30,569 nt of DNA from a virus: positions 1 to 30,569 of the IMG/VR virus record IMGVR_UViG_3300036760_000267; one strand, given 5' to 3'. The notes beneath the pieces are model-generated. The model was not told the origin of the DNA and searched no databases. It saw only the letters and a list, made by a program, of their open reading frames with translations. Shown in pieces: positions 5,924 to 12,690 of this stretch. Position numbers and translations under genes: made by a program. Position 1 is the stretch's first letter. Every line of letters begins with the position of its first letter.

Positions 5924-6988
5924 ATGGAAACCGAGAAAAGAATCGAATCAGGAGAACTTGAGACCGTCGAAGAGGCCGTAAGGCCGCAGGTGCTCGAACA
6001 AGAAGCCTTCTCCATCTCGAAGATCGCCAACGAGAAGGAGTTTGCCGAAGCTCTCACCAAGATCGACAACGCCCTCAAGTTGGTTGACAAGTTGAGGGAG
6101 TTCTGCCTTCAGAGATCCAAGCCGAATGACTGGCTTGATACGGGCGGCAACCCCTACTTCACCGATGCGGGTTGCAATCGGTTCCGGGCCCCATTCGGGA
6201 TGTACGAGCGCGATGTCAAGATGTCCACGGTGGACAGCAATGGGGTGCGGAAGGAAATCAGCGACCGGACCGTCTTCGAGGGTGAGATTGAGTTTGTGTT
6301 CTTCGAGGGCATCATCGGCTCGAAACTGCTCGGGGTCGAGGCCAGCTTTCAGGGTGGCAGTCGTCCGAGCAAGGAGGATGCGTTCCGCTCCAAAGAGGAT
6401 ATGCTCTTCTACATTCAGAAGGGCAAGGCCAACTGGAACGGGCGGGGCTTTCGGAAACTGCTCGGCCTTGAGAACTTGACCTGGGAAATTCTCGACAAGG
6501 CGGGGATCAAACACGATCAGGTGCGCAAGATTGAATTCGTCACAACCGAGAAAGGCGCGGCTGAGGATGTGAAGAAGTTGTGGGACATGCTGCTTGAACT
6601 GAACGACGGCAATCCCGCGAAAGCAGAGGATTATCTCTTCAACCTGACGAACTCCGACCAGTACAAAGGCAAGCGCAAGCCCTCGCAACTCACGGCAAAG
6701 CAAATCCCCTGGATCACCAGGAAAGTGCAGGAAGAACGAGAGAAGCGGTTCCCCGAGAAGGTATCGCAGGAACCCAAAGAAACCGCACCGGCGAATGGGA
6801 ACGGCAAGGTCACGGATGATTCATTCCAGAAGTCCATTCTGAACCTGCGCCAGCACGTCGATGAGAAGGAGTGGTCGAACCTGCTGCAGCGGCATCACGT
6901 CCAGGATGTGGTTGAGATCGCTGTCGACAAGCGCAACCCCTTCCTCTTGGAACTGGGGAAACTCGCGCACAAGAAGGGAGGGAAGTAG
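5924..6988 (+). CDS. Conserved phage protein of the recombination module
   Basis: 354 aa with a perfect AGGAGG site before its ATG. Residues 60-100 contain DWLDTGGNPYFTDAG followed by a Gly-Met-Tyr segment, and residues 175-190 contain RGFRKLLGLENLTWEIL. This layout is known from conserved phage proteins encoded beside exonucleases. The C-terminal third is charged and has a Pro-rich linker. Because RecT, Erf or Rad52-like annealing proteins normally occupy this place before an exonuclease, a single-strand annealing or DNA-binding role is a reasonable guess. No RecT or Erf motif is visible, so this stays an inference. Confidence 0.7.
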   Translation: METEKRIESGELETVEEAVRPQVLEQEAFSISKIANEKEFAEALTKIDNALKLVDKLREFCLQRSKPNDWLDTGGNPYFTDAGCNRFRAPFGMYERDVKMSTVDSNGVRKEISDRTVFEGEIEFVFFEGIIGSKLLGVEASFQGGSRPSKEDAFRSKEDMLFYIQKGKANWNGRGFRKLLGLENLTWEILDKAGIKHDQVRKIEFVTTEKGAAEDVKKLWDMLLELNDGNPAKAEDYLFNLTNSDQYKGKRKPSQLTAKQIPWITRKVQEEREKRFPEKVSQEPKETAPANGNGKVTDDSFQKSILNLRQHVDEKEWSNLLQRHHVQDVVEIAVDKRNPFLLELGKLAHKKGGK

Positions 6989-6990
6989 TT

Positions 6991-8139
6991 ATGATCGAAC
7001 TCACCGAGAAACAACCGACACCCGCATTGCCCGAGGCCAAACAGCTCGAAGCATTGATCGACGAGGCCATCCAGAAGAAGATTCGCGTCTATCCCCGGAA
7101 CTCGCTCTGGGCAAGCCAACTGGATCATCCCTGCGTGAGAGAAAACGAGTACGGTCTGACCCGATGGCAAGACCAGAAGTTGACCCCGGGATGGTTGCAG
7201 GAGATATTTGAAGAGGGCAGGATTCACGAAGATGCAATCATTGAGAAGTTGAAGGACGCGGGCTTCAAAATCCGGCAATCGCAGCGACCTTTGTTCGAGA
7301 AGGTCAGGGTCAACGGGACTGAGTACAAGTACGGGATCTCCGGGCGCTTGGACTTCGAGATCACGCACGAAGCACTTGGCGGCATCTGGTATCCGGTGGA
7401 AGCGAAGTCAATGGAGCCCTTCGCCTGGGATTCGATCAATTCCGTTGAGGATATGAAGAACCACAAGCGGTACTATCTGCGGATGTACATAGGGCAAATC
7501 CAGATGTATCTATATGCGTCCAGCCGCGAGCACGGGCTGATGGTTCTGAAGAACAAGGTCAGCGGTCGGCTCAAGTTCATCTGGATCACGCTTGACCTCG
7601 ACGTTGTGGAGCGGATGCTCAAGAAGGCCGAGCAGATCAACGAAGCCGTCGCCAAAGCCCAGGCAGACCCGCAGAAGGCAGAAGAACTCCTGAGTCCCCG
7701 CATTGAATACAACGAGCAGATTTGTGGGCGCTGTGCGTTTGCCCATATCTGTTTGCCCGATCAGCAATTCGGCCATCAGGAGATCGACCTGGACAGCGAG
7801 ACGGAAGCCAAACTGCGCCGGCGCGAAGAACTGAAAACCGCCAAAGACGAGTTCGAGGATTTGGATGAAGAAGTCAAGGCGGGATTCAAGAAACGCGGCA
7901 AAGGCAAGTATCTGGTGGCGGCATCGTTCAACGTGGATGTGTCCGAGGTATCAACGACCAAGTACGATGTTCCGAAGGAGTTGAAAGAGCAGTACGCGTC
8001 GTCGTCGTCGTACCTGAAGGTCAGCATCAAGGCGTTGAAACCGACCGATGGAAATGCCGAGGAGAAGAAGGCCGAACAGTCTGCCGTGGAAGTTCCAATG
8101 GTCAACAAAGACTTCCTGAAAAAGTCACATAGGAGATAA
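6991..8139 (+). CDS. Cas4/AddB-like PD-(D/E)XK exonuclease with FeS cysteines
   Basis: 382 aa, two bases after the previous stop. Nuclease motifs are in order: H80 (GRIHE), D121 (SGRLD), E137-x-K139 (VEAKS) and Q169-x-x-x-Y173. Four cysteines fit the iron-sulphur site of Cas4 and AddB: C48 alone, then C245-x-x-C248-x5-C254. Such enzymes resect DNA ends and give single strands for annealing. The C-terminal 100 residues are Lys/Glu-rich with a Ser run, probably a partner-binding tail. There is no CRISPR array in the window, so this is a phage recombination nuclease. Its order in the operon supports that. Confidence 0.9.
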   Translation: MIELTEKQPTPALPEAKQLEALIDEAIQKKIRVYPRNSLWASQLDHPCVRENEYGLTRWQDQKLTPGWLQEIFEEGRIHEDAIIEKLKDAGFKIRQSQRPLFEKVRVNGTEYKYGISGRLDFEITHEALGGIWYPVEAKSMEPFAWDSINSVEDMKNHKRYYLRMYIGQIQMYLYASSREHGLMVLKNKVSGRLKFIWITLDLDVVERMLKKAEQINEAVAKAQADPQKAEELLSPRIEYNEQICGRCAFAHICLPDQQFGHQEIDLDSETEAKLRRREELKTAKDEFEDLDEEVKAGFKKRGKGKYLVAASFNVDVSEVSTTKYDVPKELKEQYASSSSYLKVSIKALKPTDGNAEEKKAEQSAVEVPMVNKDFLKKSHRR

Positions 8140-8145
8140 TGAACC

Positions 8146-8778
8146 ATGCCAACCACAGAACTGACTCTTTATCAGAAGGGTGAACTCACCCTGCGCGAGT
8201 TGCAAGAGAAGGCAAAGACCCTTCAAGTCACAGACGACACCATCGACTTTGCCGCTGAGACGCTGGCGATTGCGAAGCGTCTAGTGACCGTCCTCGACGA
8301 GGAGAGAACCGCCGAAACCGATCCGCACTACCGAATCTACAAGGCAATCAATGACAAGTACAGCCTGCTCATCAGGCCCTGCAAGGACATAGCTACAAAG
8401 GTCGAGAATCAGATCGCCGCCTACAACCGGGCGAAGAGGGAAGAGGCGGAGCGCAAACGCCGCGAATACGAGCGAGAACTTGCAGAGGCCGAGAGAAAGC
8501 GCCAGCAGGAATTGAAGAAGGCCGAAAAGAAGGGCATTGAACCGCCGCCCGCAGTGGTTCTTCCGCCACCGCCCCCAGTTGAAGTGCCAAAAGAGAAGAT
8601 CGCCACCACGCTCGGCAACGTGAAGATCAAGGAACGCTGGACGTACGATGTCGTGGCCTTCAACCAAGTCCCACGAGAGTTCTTGATGGTTGACGAGAAG
8701 GGGGTATTGAACGCGATCAACGCAAAGGTAGGGCCGATGCGAAATATCGCTGGCCTGAGAATCTATCCAGAGGCATAG
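8146..8778 (+). CDS. Coiled-coil protein of the recombination module
   Basis: 210 aa with GGAGA before the ATG. Residues 90-130 are a long, highly charged coiled coil rich in Arg, Glu and Lys. Next comes a Pro-rich linker (residues 133-150) and a compact C-terminal domain with KERWTYDVVAFNQVP and an N-AGLRIYPEA end. Proteins of this shape often stand beside phage recombination nucleases; their role is not established. It could be a structural partner of the exonuclease or the 354-aa protein. Confidence 0.7.
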   Translation: MPTTELTLYQKGELTLRELQEKAKTLQVTDDTIDFAAETLAIAKRLVTVLDEERTAETDPHYRIYKAINDKYSLLIRPCKDIATKVENQIAAYNRAKREEAERKRREYERELAEAERKRQQELKKAEKKGIEPPPAVVLPPPPPVEVPKEKIATTLGNVKIKERWTYDVVAFNQVPREFLMVDEKGVLNAINAKVGPMRNIAGLRIYPEA

Positions 8779-8781
8779 TCT

Positions 8782-9168
8782 ATGTCTGACAGCATCTCCA
8801 ACTGTGTCCACGAACTCGAAACCCTGAGAATGAAGTACGGCTATTTCGTCTGGGATTATGCGGTGAAAAAGATAAACCGCAAGAGACTCCAAAACTACGA
8901 CCGGGACAAACGCGAGCGCTTCCCGGCTCGTATGTATCAGCGGCTCTTCGACAAACAGCACGGGGCCTGCGGGATCTGCCTACTGCCCCTAGATGTTCCG
9001 GCGAAATCTCGGGGCAACGTGATCGACCACAAAGACCCGAACGAGGCGAACTTCAACAAGTTCCCGAACCTCCAACTCGTCCATAAGAAGTGCAACGATG
9101 AAAAAGCTGCCAAGTCAATGGTTGAGCAGTCGAAGCATACTGGGCGAACAATAGCAGATTTGGTATGA
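8782..9168 (+). CDS. HNH endonuclease
   Basis: 128 aa. The HNH fold is visible: C63-x-x-C66 (GACGIC), the catalytic VIDHKDPN (D82-H83), N96 and the final LVHKKCNDEKAAKS with H101 and C104. Such nucleases cut DNA with a metal ion. The enzyme may be a free-standing homing-type nuclease, or help replication or packaging. It is the last gene before the cassette block. Its stop overlaps an ATG (ATGA) that opens a 37-codon frame. Confidence 0.9.
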   Translation: MSDSISNCVHELETLRMKYGYFVWDYAVKKINRKRLQNYDRDKRERFPARMYQRLFDKQHGACGICLLPLDVPAKSRGNVIDHKDPNEANFNKFPNLQLVHKKCNDEKAAKSMVEQSKHTGRTIADLV

Positions 9169-9278
9169 ACAATTCAGGCAAGATGCTCTTACCCGTGAGG
9201 ATAGATGAACAAACGTGGGATTCTACCATTGGTAGCGTCGTAGACGGCCTTTCATTGGAATCCCCGACTCTTGCCTGA
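9165..9278 (+). CDS. Possible 37-aa protein coupled to HNH gene
   Basis: The ATG overlaps the HNH stop as ATGA and opens a 37-codon frame starting MNNSGKMLLPVRIDE and ending LESPTLA. It has no family and no own binding site, so it would depend on coupling. The same bases form a strong nested RNA fold (9174-9278), so the reading frame could be incidental. Confidence 0.3.
   Translation: MNNSGKMLLPVRIDEQTWDSTIGSVVDGLSLESPTLA
9174..9278. other. Nested multi-branched palindrome
   Basis: TCAGGCAAGA (9174-9183) is the exact inverted repeat of TCTTGCCTGA (9269-9278). Inside, GGGATTC (9217-9223) pairs with GAATCCC (9258-9264). Within that, two small hairpins follow each other: TACC/GGTA (9224-9234) and CGTC/GACG (9236-9246). 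It lies exactly between the phage HNH gene and the first cassette gene, so it may mark the left border of the inserted block or be a structured RNA. Confidence 0.5.
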
Positions 9279-9299
9279 GTTTGTTTGAAAGGAAAGAAA

Positions 9300-9773
9300 A
9301 TGAATCGTCCTAATGAGATCATCTATTGGTTAGAACGGGGAACGCTATTTCTCAGTGCGGGGGAAACGAAGAGTTTGTGTGACTACATTCACGAACTTGA
9401 GGCGAATCAGAAAGAGAGGGAAATAATGAACGAAAAGCAAGAAAAGACATTTGTAGAATACTGGCAGAATCAAGCCTTCTATCCATCAGTTCAACCGACG
9501 AGACAATGGATTACAAAAGGAATGGCACGAGTTTTAATCGAGCGTGTGTTGGCTTCGCAAACCAATGTAGCGGGCCAGCCAAGAACTTTTATGTGCGAAA
9601 ACTGTGAAAGTGCGATCCAAGATGGAGAGGATTACTCTATGTGGGGTGATGGAATCCGTACTCACATTCATTGTCCATGTCGGGTCGCAAAAGGCAACAT
9701 AGCGAACCAGCCCGATTCAAGTCCGCCGATAGGTGAGAACATCAAGGGGCTTCCAGATATAATTCAAGAATGA
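9300..9773 (+). CDS. Cassette-borne hypothetical protein with zinc-like site
   Basis: 157 aa from the ATG at 9300 after AAAGGA. The first 45 residues form a helical segment. The second half carries CENC (near residue 102) and HIHCPC (near 122), a possible zinc site. The base and codon use is more AT-rich than the recombination genes on the left. The gene stops seven bases before the first attC-like palindrome, as expected for a cassette gene. No family recognised. Confidence 0.65.
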   Translation: MNRPNEIIYWLERGTLFLSAGETKSLCDYIHELEANQKEREIMNEKQEKTFVEYWQNQAFYPSVQPTRQWITKGMARVLIERVLASQTNVAGQPRTFMCENCESAIQDGEDYSMWGDGIRTHIHCPCRVAKGNIANQPDSSPPIGENIKGLPDIIQE

Positions 9774-9781
9774 CGGCATGT

Positions 9782-9868
9782 ACGCTAACGTCCGAGGCAA
9801 AACGCAGCGAAGTTGAGCGACAAGTCCGTGCAAAAACCGAAGAGCGACATTTTGCCGATTGTTAGCCA
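9782..9868 (+). repeat. attC-like site 1 (integron recombination site)
   Basis: GCTAAC (9784-9789) is the inverted repeat of GTTAGC (9861-9866), the outer R arms. Inside, GGCAAAA faces TTTTGCC as the inner L arms, with short unmatched spacers between the arms. The centre is about 45 bases long. About 85 bases, imperfect palindrome, 3' end GTT: this matches attC architecture. Apart from the ends it is nearly identical to site 2. Confidence 0.8.
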
Positions 9869-9895
9869 CCATTGGCGGCAGAAAGGAAACCGGTG

Positions 9896-10099
9896 ATGGA
9901 AGAAAAAAGAGTTAAGATGAAGGTGATCAGAGAGAACGGTGAAATTGTAACGCTTGACTTGGATTACCCCGCATTTATTGGGGCGGGGGATGTGTTGAAT
10001 AAGATGTTCTGCGCTGATTTGACAGAACACTTTTTTACCAAAGACGGTTATTATGATGGTTGGGGGAAAGCAATGCGACCGCCAATTTCAATGCAGTGA
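9896..10099 (+). CDS. 67-aa cassette-borne protein
   Basis: ATG at 9896 after AAAGGA. A TTG at 9872 in the same frame lies within the cassette leader and lacks a site. The protein starts MEEKRVKMKVIRENGEIVTLD, looks beta-rich at first and then has a helix with Tyr/Phe residues. No family recognised. It is the first of two genes in the cassette between attC-like sites 1 and 2. Confidence 0.55.
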   Translation: MEEKRVKMKVIRENGEIVTLDLDYPAFIGAGDVLNKMFCADLTEHFFTKDGYYDGWGKAMRPPISMQ

Positions 10100-10134
10100 G
10101 CCAATCGCGCCTTGTAGCGCAAAGGAGAAACCCA

Positions 10135-10344
10135 ATGAACAAAGAAGGAACAGATTGCAACAGGATGAGAGTAAGCATTGAAGGTTTACGTGAACTTGCA
10201 ATTTACCTTGAAGGCATAAAACAAGGGCGCGGCGGAAGTCTTGAACCGCTTGGAACAATAGCTATTGATAATTTATGGGAAGCTATTCGAGAGTTGCAAC
10301 AAAGCCGCGTACCACAAGGCGCTACAAGAAGCACTGACGCCTAA
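10135..10344 (+). CDS. 69-aa cassette-borne protein
   Basis: ATG at 10135 behind AAAGGAG. The protein is helical, with a Gly-rich turn (KQGRGGSLEPLG) near the middle and an amphipathic end. No family recognised. Its stop codon TAA (10342-10344) lies inside the outer arm GCCTAAC of attC-like site 2. Genes running into the attC are common in integron cassettes. Confidence 0.6.
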   Translation: MNKEGTDCNRMRVSIEGLRELAIYLEGIKQGRGGSLEPLGTIAIDNLWEAIRELQQSRVPQGATRSTDA

Positions 10345-10425
10345 CGGTCGAGGCAAAACGCAGCGAGGTTGAGCGACAAGCCCGTGCAAAAACCGTTGAG
10401 CGACGTTTTGCCGATTGTTAGGCGT
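10337..10425 (+). repeat. attC-like site 2 (integron recombination site)
   Basis: ACGCCTAAC (10337-10345) is the exact inverted repeat of GTTAGGCGT (10417-10425). The cores GCCTAAC and GTTAGGC fit the R consensus RYYYAAC/GTTRRRY fully. The inner arms GGCAAAACG and CGTTTTGCC are also exact complements, separated from the R arms by unequal unpaired spacers. The body differs from site 1 at about seven of 79 positions by direct reading. This is the best attC in the window. Confidence 0.9.
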
Positions 10426-10453
10426 TCGTTACTCAACTGATTCGGGAGGTCGC

Positions 10454-10615
10454 ATGGGAACATATACCTATGGATTTGAAGAACTTCGCAATGAAATAAA
10501 TGGAAGACTTGAAGAACTTGAGGGCGATTTCGACCTAAAAGAACTTCGTCTTGCTCTCAAGTTAGTTGAGAAAGATTGGATCAGGAGATTGGGTGTGTTG
10601 GCTAAGAAAAAGTAA
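10454..10615 (+). CDS. 53-aa cassette-borne protein
   Basis: ATG at 10454 after GGGAGGT. The protein is one long amphipathic helix or helical hairpin rich in Leu and Glu with a basic end (LAKKK). No family recognised. It is the single gene of the cassette between attC-like sites 2 and 3. Confidence 0.6.
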   Translation: MGTYTYGFEELRNEINGRLEELEGDFDLKELRLALKLVEKDWIRRLGVLAKKK

Positions 10616-10617
10616 TG

Positions 10618-10749
10618 ACGCATAACGGTAAAGCACAACGCAGGCCCGAAAGGCTTGAGGCGGCAATGTTTCAAACGTCCGTGAATTGTCCGTGCAAAAT
10701 GAGCCATAACAACTCGATTGCCGCCGTCGTTGTGCGGATTGTTAAGTGC
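10618..10749 (+). repeat. attC-like site 3 (longer, diverged)
   Basis: The outer arms ACGCATAAC (10618-10626) and GTTAAGTGC (10741-10749) pair with a bulge. The inner arms GCACAACG and CGTTGTGC are exact complements, and a second inner pair GGCGGCAAT/ATTGCCGCC extends the fold. At about 132 bases it lies within the length range of attC sites. Its left arm nearly complements the 5' end of the preceding cassette (TTAGGCGT) and its right arm fits the end of the following cassette, as cassette biology predicts. Confidence 0.8.
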
Positions 10750-10771
10750 CGTTGCTCAAATGAAAGAAACG

Positions 10772-11494
10772 ATGACTCATATTGATCTCTTTACGGGTTT
10801 TGGCGGGTGGCCACTTGCGGCACATACGGTTTGGAGAGAAAAATACTTGCCACTCGCATTCTGCGAATTGGATGAGAGTGCAAGGCGTGAACTGCGTAGG
10901 TGTTGGCCCAGTGTGTGCATTCACCAAGACGTGCGGAGGCTGAATGGCAAGAAATACCGAGGCGTTGACATACTCACTGGCTCTCCACCATGCCAACCCT
11001 TCAGCCGCGCCGGGAGGCGACTTGGCCGCGCTGATGACCGCGCGCTCTGGTCGGAGATGTTTCGCGTTATCAAAGAAGCAAGGCCCGATTGGATTTGTTA
11101 CGAAAACGTTGATCGAGTCGTGCCAGTGGAGATCAACAATGTCATTGATGACTTGGAGAGTGAGGGCTTTGAAGCGCAACCGTTTATTATTCCAGCTGCG
11201 GCTGTCGGAGCGAACCATATCAGGTACCGATGCTGGATTGTTGCCCACGCCAACGGCGCATCTAAGCAAGTTGCAACATGCACACCGCTCAAGAACCAGG
11301 CAGCGCGACGGCAAGTCTGGCCCATCGTTGAAAGAAATCCTTGGCAAAGTCCCTTCGCCGGCTTACGTGCGTTGGATGATGGGCTTCCCGAATGGAGCGC
11401 AGAATTGAAGGGTTTGGGAAATGCGATAGTGCCGCAAGTGGCGATGAGGGTTCTTGATGCGATACGGCTATACCAACAAAGCAATGGCACTTAA
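10772..11494 (+). CDS. C5-cytosine DNA methyltransferase in a cassette
   Basis: 240 aa from the ATG at 10772, which has GAAAG before it. An in-frame ATG at 10760 adds four residues; earlier starts would lie in the attC. Motifs: DLFTGFGG (residues 5-12, SAM binding), SPPCQ with catalytic C74, ENV (111-113), R-x-R near 151-153, and GLGNAIVPQVA near the end. The recognition domain is short, as in many phage enzymes, so the target cannot be read. It probably protects DNA from restriction. The stop codon lies in GGCACTTAAC, the exact complement of the cassette's 5' end GTTAAGTGCC. Confidence 0.9.
   Translation: MTHIDLFTGFGGWPLAAHTVWREKYLPLAFCELDESARRELRRCWPSVCIHQDVRRLNGKKYRGVDILTGSPPCQPFSRAGRRLGRADDRALWSEMFRVIKEARPDWICYENVDRVVPVEINNVIDDLESEGFEAQPFIIPAAAVGANHIRYRCWIVAHANGASKQVATCTPLKNQAARRQVWPIVERNPWQSPFAGLRALDDGLPEWSAELKGLGNAIVPQVAMRVLDAIRLYQQSNGT
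11485..11494 (+). other. Outer arm of a truncated attC, right edge of cassette block
   Basis: GGCACTTAAC is the exact inverted repeat of GTTAAGTGCC at 10741-10750. In a complete cassette this arm would be followed by about 60-100 bases of palindrome and a GTT end. Here ordinary phage sequence follows at once. The array therefore stops inside the attC of its last cassette. Confidence 0.7.
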
Positions 11495-11527
11495 CTCACG
11501 CATTAACGACACTCAGTAGGAGAGGAC

Positions 11528-11710
11528 ATGCCAAACATCAGACCGTTACTGACGTTCCTCGAAATTCAAGACCCGCTCGCTCGTGAAAAAATCTACGCAT
11601 ATTCAGACCGGCTCTTAGAGTGTGGGTATGAAGTCCCCTCCGGTGAACGACTGAGGGCCGCTTTTGAGAGACGGCAGAAACAGGAGCGAGAGGATTCAAA
11701 CGGGTGGTAA
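11528..11710 (+). CDS. 60-aa hypothetical protein
   Basis: The ATG follows TAGGAGAGG with a suitable gap. The protein is helical, with an Arg/Glu-rich second half (ERLRAAFERRQKQERE). No family recognised. It is the first gene after the cassette block and overlaps the next gene by seven bases, so it probably belongs to the phage's own small-gene operon. Confidence 0.55.
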   Translation: MPNIRPLLTFLEIQDPLAREKIYAYSDRLLECGYEVPSGERLRAAFERRQKQEREDSNGW

Positions 11711-12003
11711 ACGCTGGAAATAACTGCCTAGGCCGTGTTGTACCGCGTGAACTTAGGGTGATCCATGCAGTATATCGTCGGAGGGTGCGGCTCGTCCTAC
11801 GGCGTTTTAAGCGAGGGACTTCGATTAGGAAGATTGCCAAGAGCCTGAGACTCAGTCATCCGACGATCAGAACGATCATTTCAAATCCACAAAAAGCGGT
11901 GTCCCGCAAGACGATGATAAGGGTCATTCAAGGCACGGGGATTGGGAAGAAGAAAACAATCACGCGGCCTGTCGTTGGACGATGGTGCAGCGATGCAGTC
12001 TAG
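11704..12003 (+). CDS. Helix-turn-helix protein
   Basis: 99 aa from a GTG at 11704, overlapping the previous gene by seven bases. Residues 38-62 read TSIRKIAKSLRLSHPTIRTI, a resolvase/transposase-type helix-turn-helix, and the flanks are strongly basic. No catalytic domain follows. It could be a small DNA-binding regulator, or a remnant of the N-terminal domain of a transposase-like protein. No inverted repeats of an insertion sequence are seen around it. Confidence 0.6.
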   Translation: MVNAGNNCLGRVVPRELRVIHAVYRRRVRLVLRRFKRGTSIRKIAKSLRLSHPTIRTIISNPQKAVSRKTMIRVIQGTGIGKKKTITRPVVGRWCSDAV

Positions 12004-12039
12004 GTGGAGCGCAAATAAGTCAAACAAGAAAGGCAACCG

Positions 12040-12294
12040 ATGAGCAAGGAAACCTTTAAGCCGACGGTGAGATTTGCCGCGACGAGAAAGCAACTGAAGA
12101 GACTTCAACCGCTGAAGAGGGCACTCTTGAAACATCGCGGCTACATTCTCGGTGAGGTATATTTGACATCGAATGATAAGGCCGAACGGATCGGAACGAT
12201 GAGGTTCCATTACATTCCGACCGAGGCGGCAGACGTTATTCAGGAGGGGATAAAAAAGGCGGCAATAATAGTGATTAAAGAGGGCAGGGAGTAA
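12040..12294 (+). CDS. Small basic hypothetical protein
   Basis: 84 aa with AAAGG before the ATG. The first 35 residues are very basic (Lys/Arg clusters), followed by a short beta-helix domain ending KAAIIVIKEGRE. No family recognised. It may contact nucleic acid because of its charge. It sits in a run of small genes before the DPPY methyltransferase. Confidence 0.55.
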   Translation: MSKETFKPTVRFAATRKQLKRLQPLKRALLKHRGYILGEVYLTSNDKAERIGTMRFHYIPTEAADVIQEGIKKAAIIVIKEGRE

Positions 12295-12300
12295 CCTCAA

Positions 12301-12660
12301 ATGAACCGCGCTGGAATCTCAAATGAGCAATACCTGGAAAAAGCGGCAGACGTGTTCTCTCTTGTGATTCGCCGGACCAAGCAAGATCCCATCAAAGCTG
12401 AGACGATTCAGGGGCTCACCGGCGTGGACACAAGGATTGTGGCTGATATGTTGCGACAGTTTGAAATACGCGGGATCGGGATTTGCTCGGGGCCGTTCGG
12501 TTATTATCTCGCAAGGGACAGGCGCGAATGGGAAGGCCACATCAACAAAGAGCGCGACCGCGGAATCAAGATCATTAAGAAAACAGTTCAGGCGAAGAAG
12601 AGTTATGTAGTGGGCCCGACATTGTTCGATCAACCGGAACAAGCGAGGAAGGTCGGCTGA
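12301..12660 (+). CDS. Winged-helix-like protein
   Basis: 119 aa. GGGAG lies about ten bases upstream. Residues 25-75 (IKAETIQGLTGVDTRIVADMLRQFEIRGIGIC followed by a beta turn) look like a winged helix: helix, helix, recognition helix and wing. The C-terminal third is basic with a TLFDQP end. Probably DNA-binding, perhaps linked to replication or regulation. No specific family recognised. Confidence 0.6.
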   Translation: MNRAGISNEQYLEKAADVFSLVIRRTKQDPIKAETIQGLTGVDTRIVADMLRQFEIRGIGICSGPFGYYLARDRREWEGHINKERDRGIKIIKKTVQAKKSYVVGPTLFDQPEQARKVG

Positions 12661-12675
12661 CTGTGCATCGAGTAA

Positions 12676-12687
12676 TCAATCCGCAAG
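12676..12687 (+). repeat. Repeated leader TCAATCCGCAAG, copy 1
   Basis: Twelve bases directly before the methyltransferase start at 12691. The same bases recur at 13373 and 13861, so the two-gene unit 12691-13844 is flanked and divided by copies. In this copy the following GGAGA is lost (AAGCAAATG), leaving a weak Shine-Dalgarno site. Confidence 0.6.
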
Positions 12688-12690
12688 CAA

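Noticed and set aside
5948-6703. Long antisense reading frame of 251 codons
   Set aside because: It is the shadow of the 354-aa gene, caused by codon bias. It has no binding site and no protein-like motifs.
6991-8139. CRISPR adaptation role for the Cas4-like nuclease
   Set aside because: No CRISPR array, Cas1 or Cas2 is seen. The context is a phage recombination module.
8281-8961. Long antisense reading frame of 226 codons
   Set aside because: It covers the coiled-coil gene and part of the HNH gene antisense. Both plus-strand genes are well supported, so this is a shadow.
9231-9238. GGTAGCGT as the left end of the first cassette (expected GTTAGCGT)
   Set aside because: It differs at the second base, which belongs to the required GTT. 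It is also part of a small hairpin in another structure. The left border of the array therefore stays unknown.
10742-11408. Antisense and alternative-frame reading frames in the C5 methyltransferase gene
   Set aside because: The plus-strand methyltransferase carries all catalytic motifs; the others lack starts and motifs.
11704-12003. Insertion sequence containing a transposase-type helix-turn-helix
   Set aside because: No catalytic domain, no inverted terminal repeats and no target duplication were found around it.
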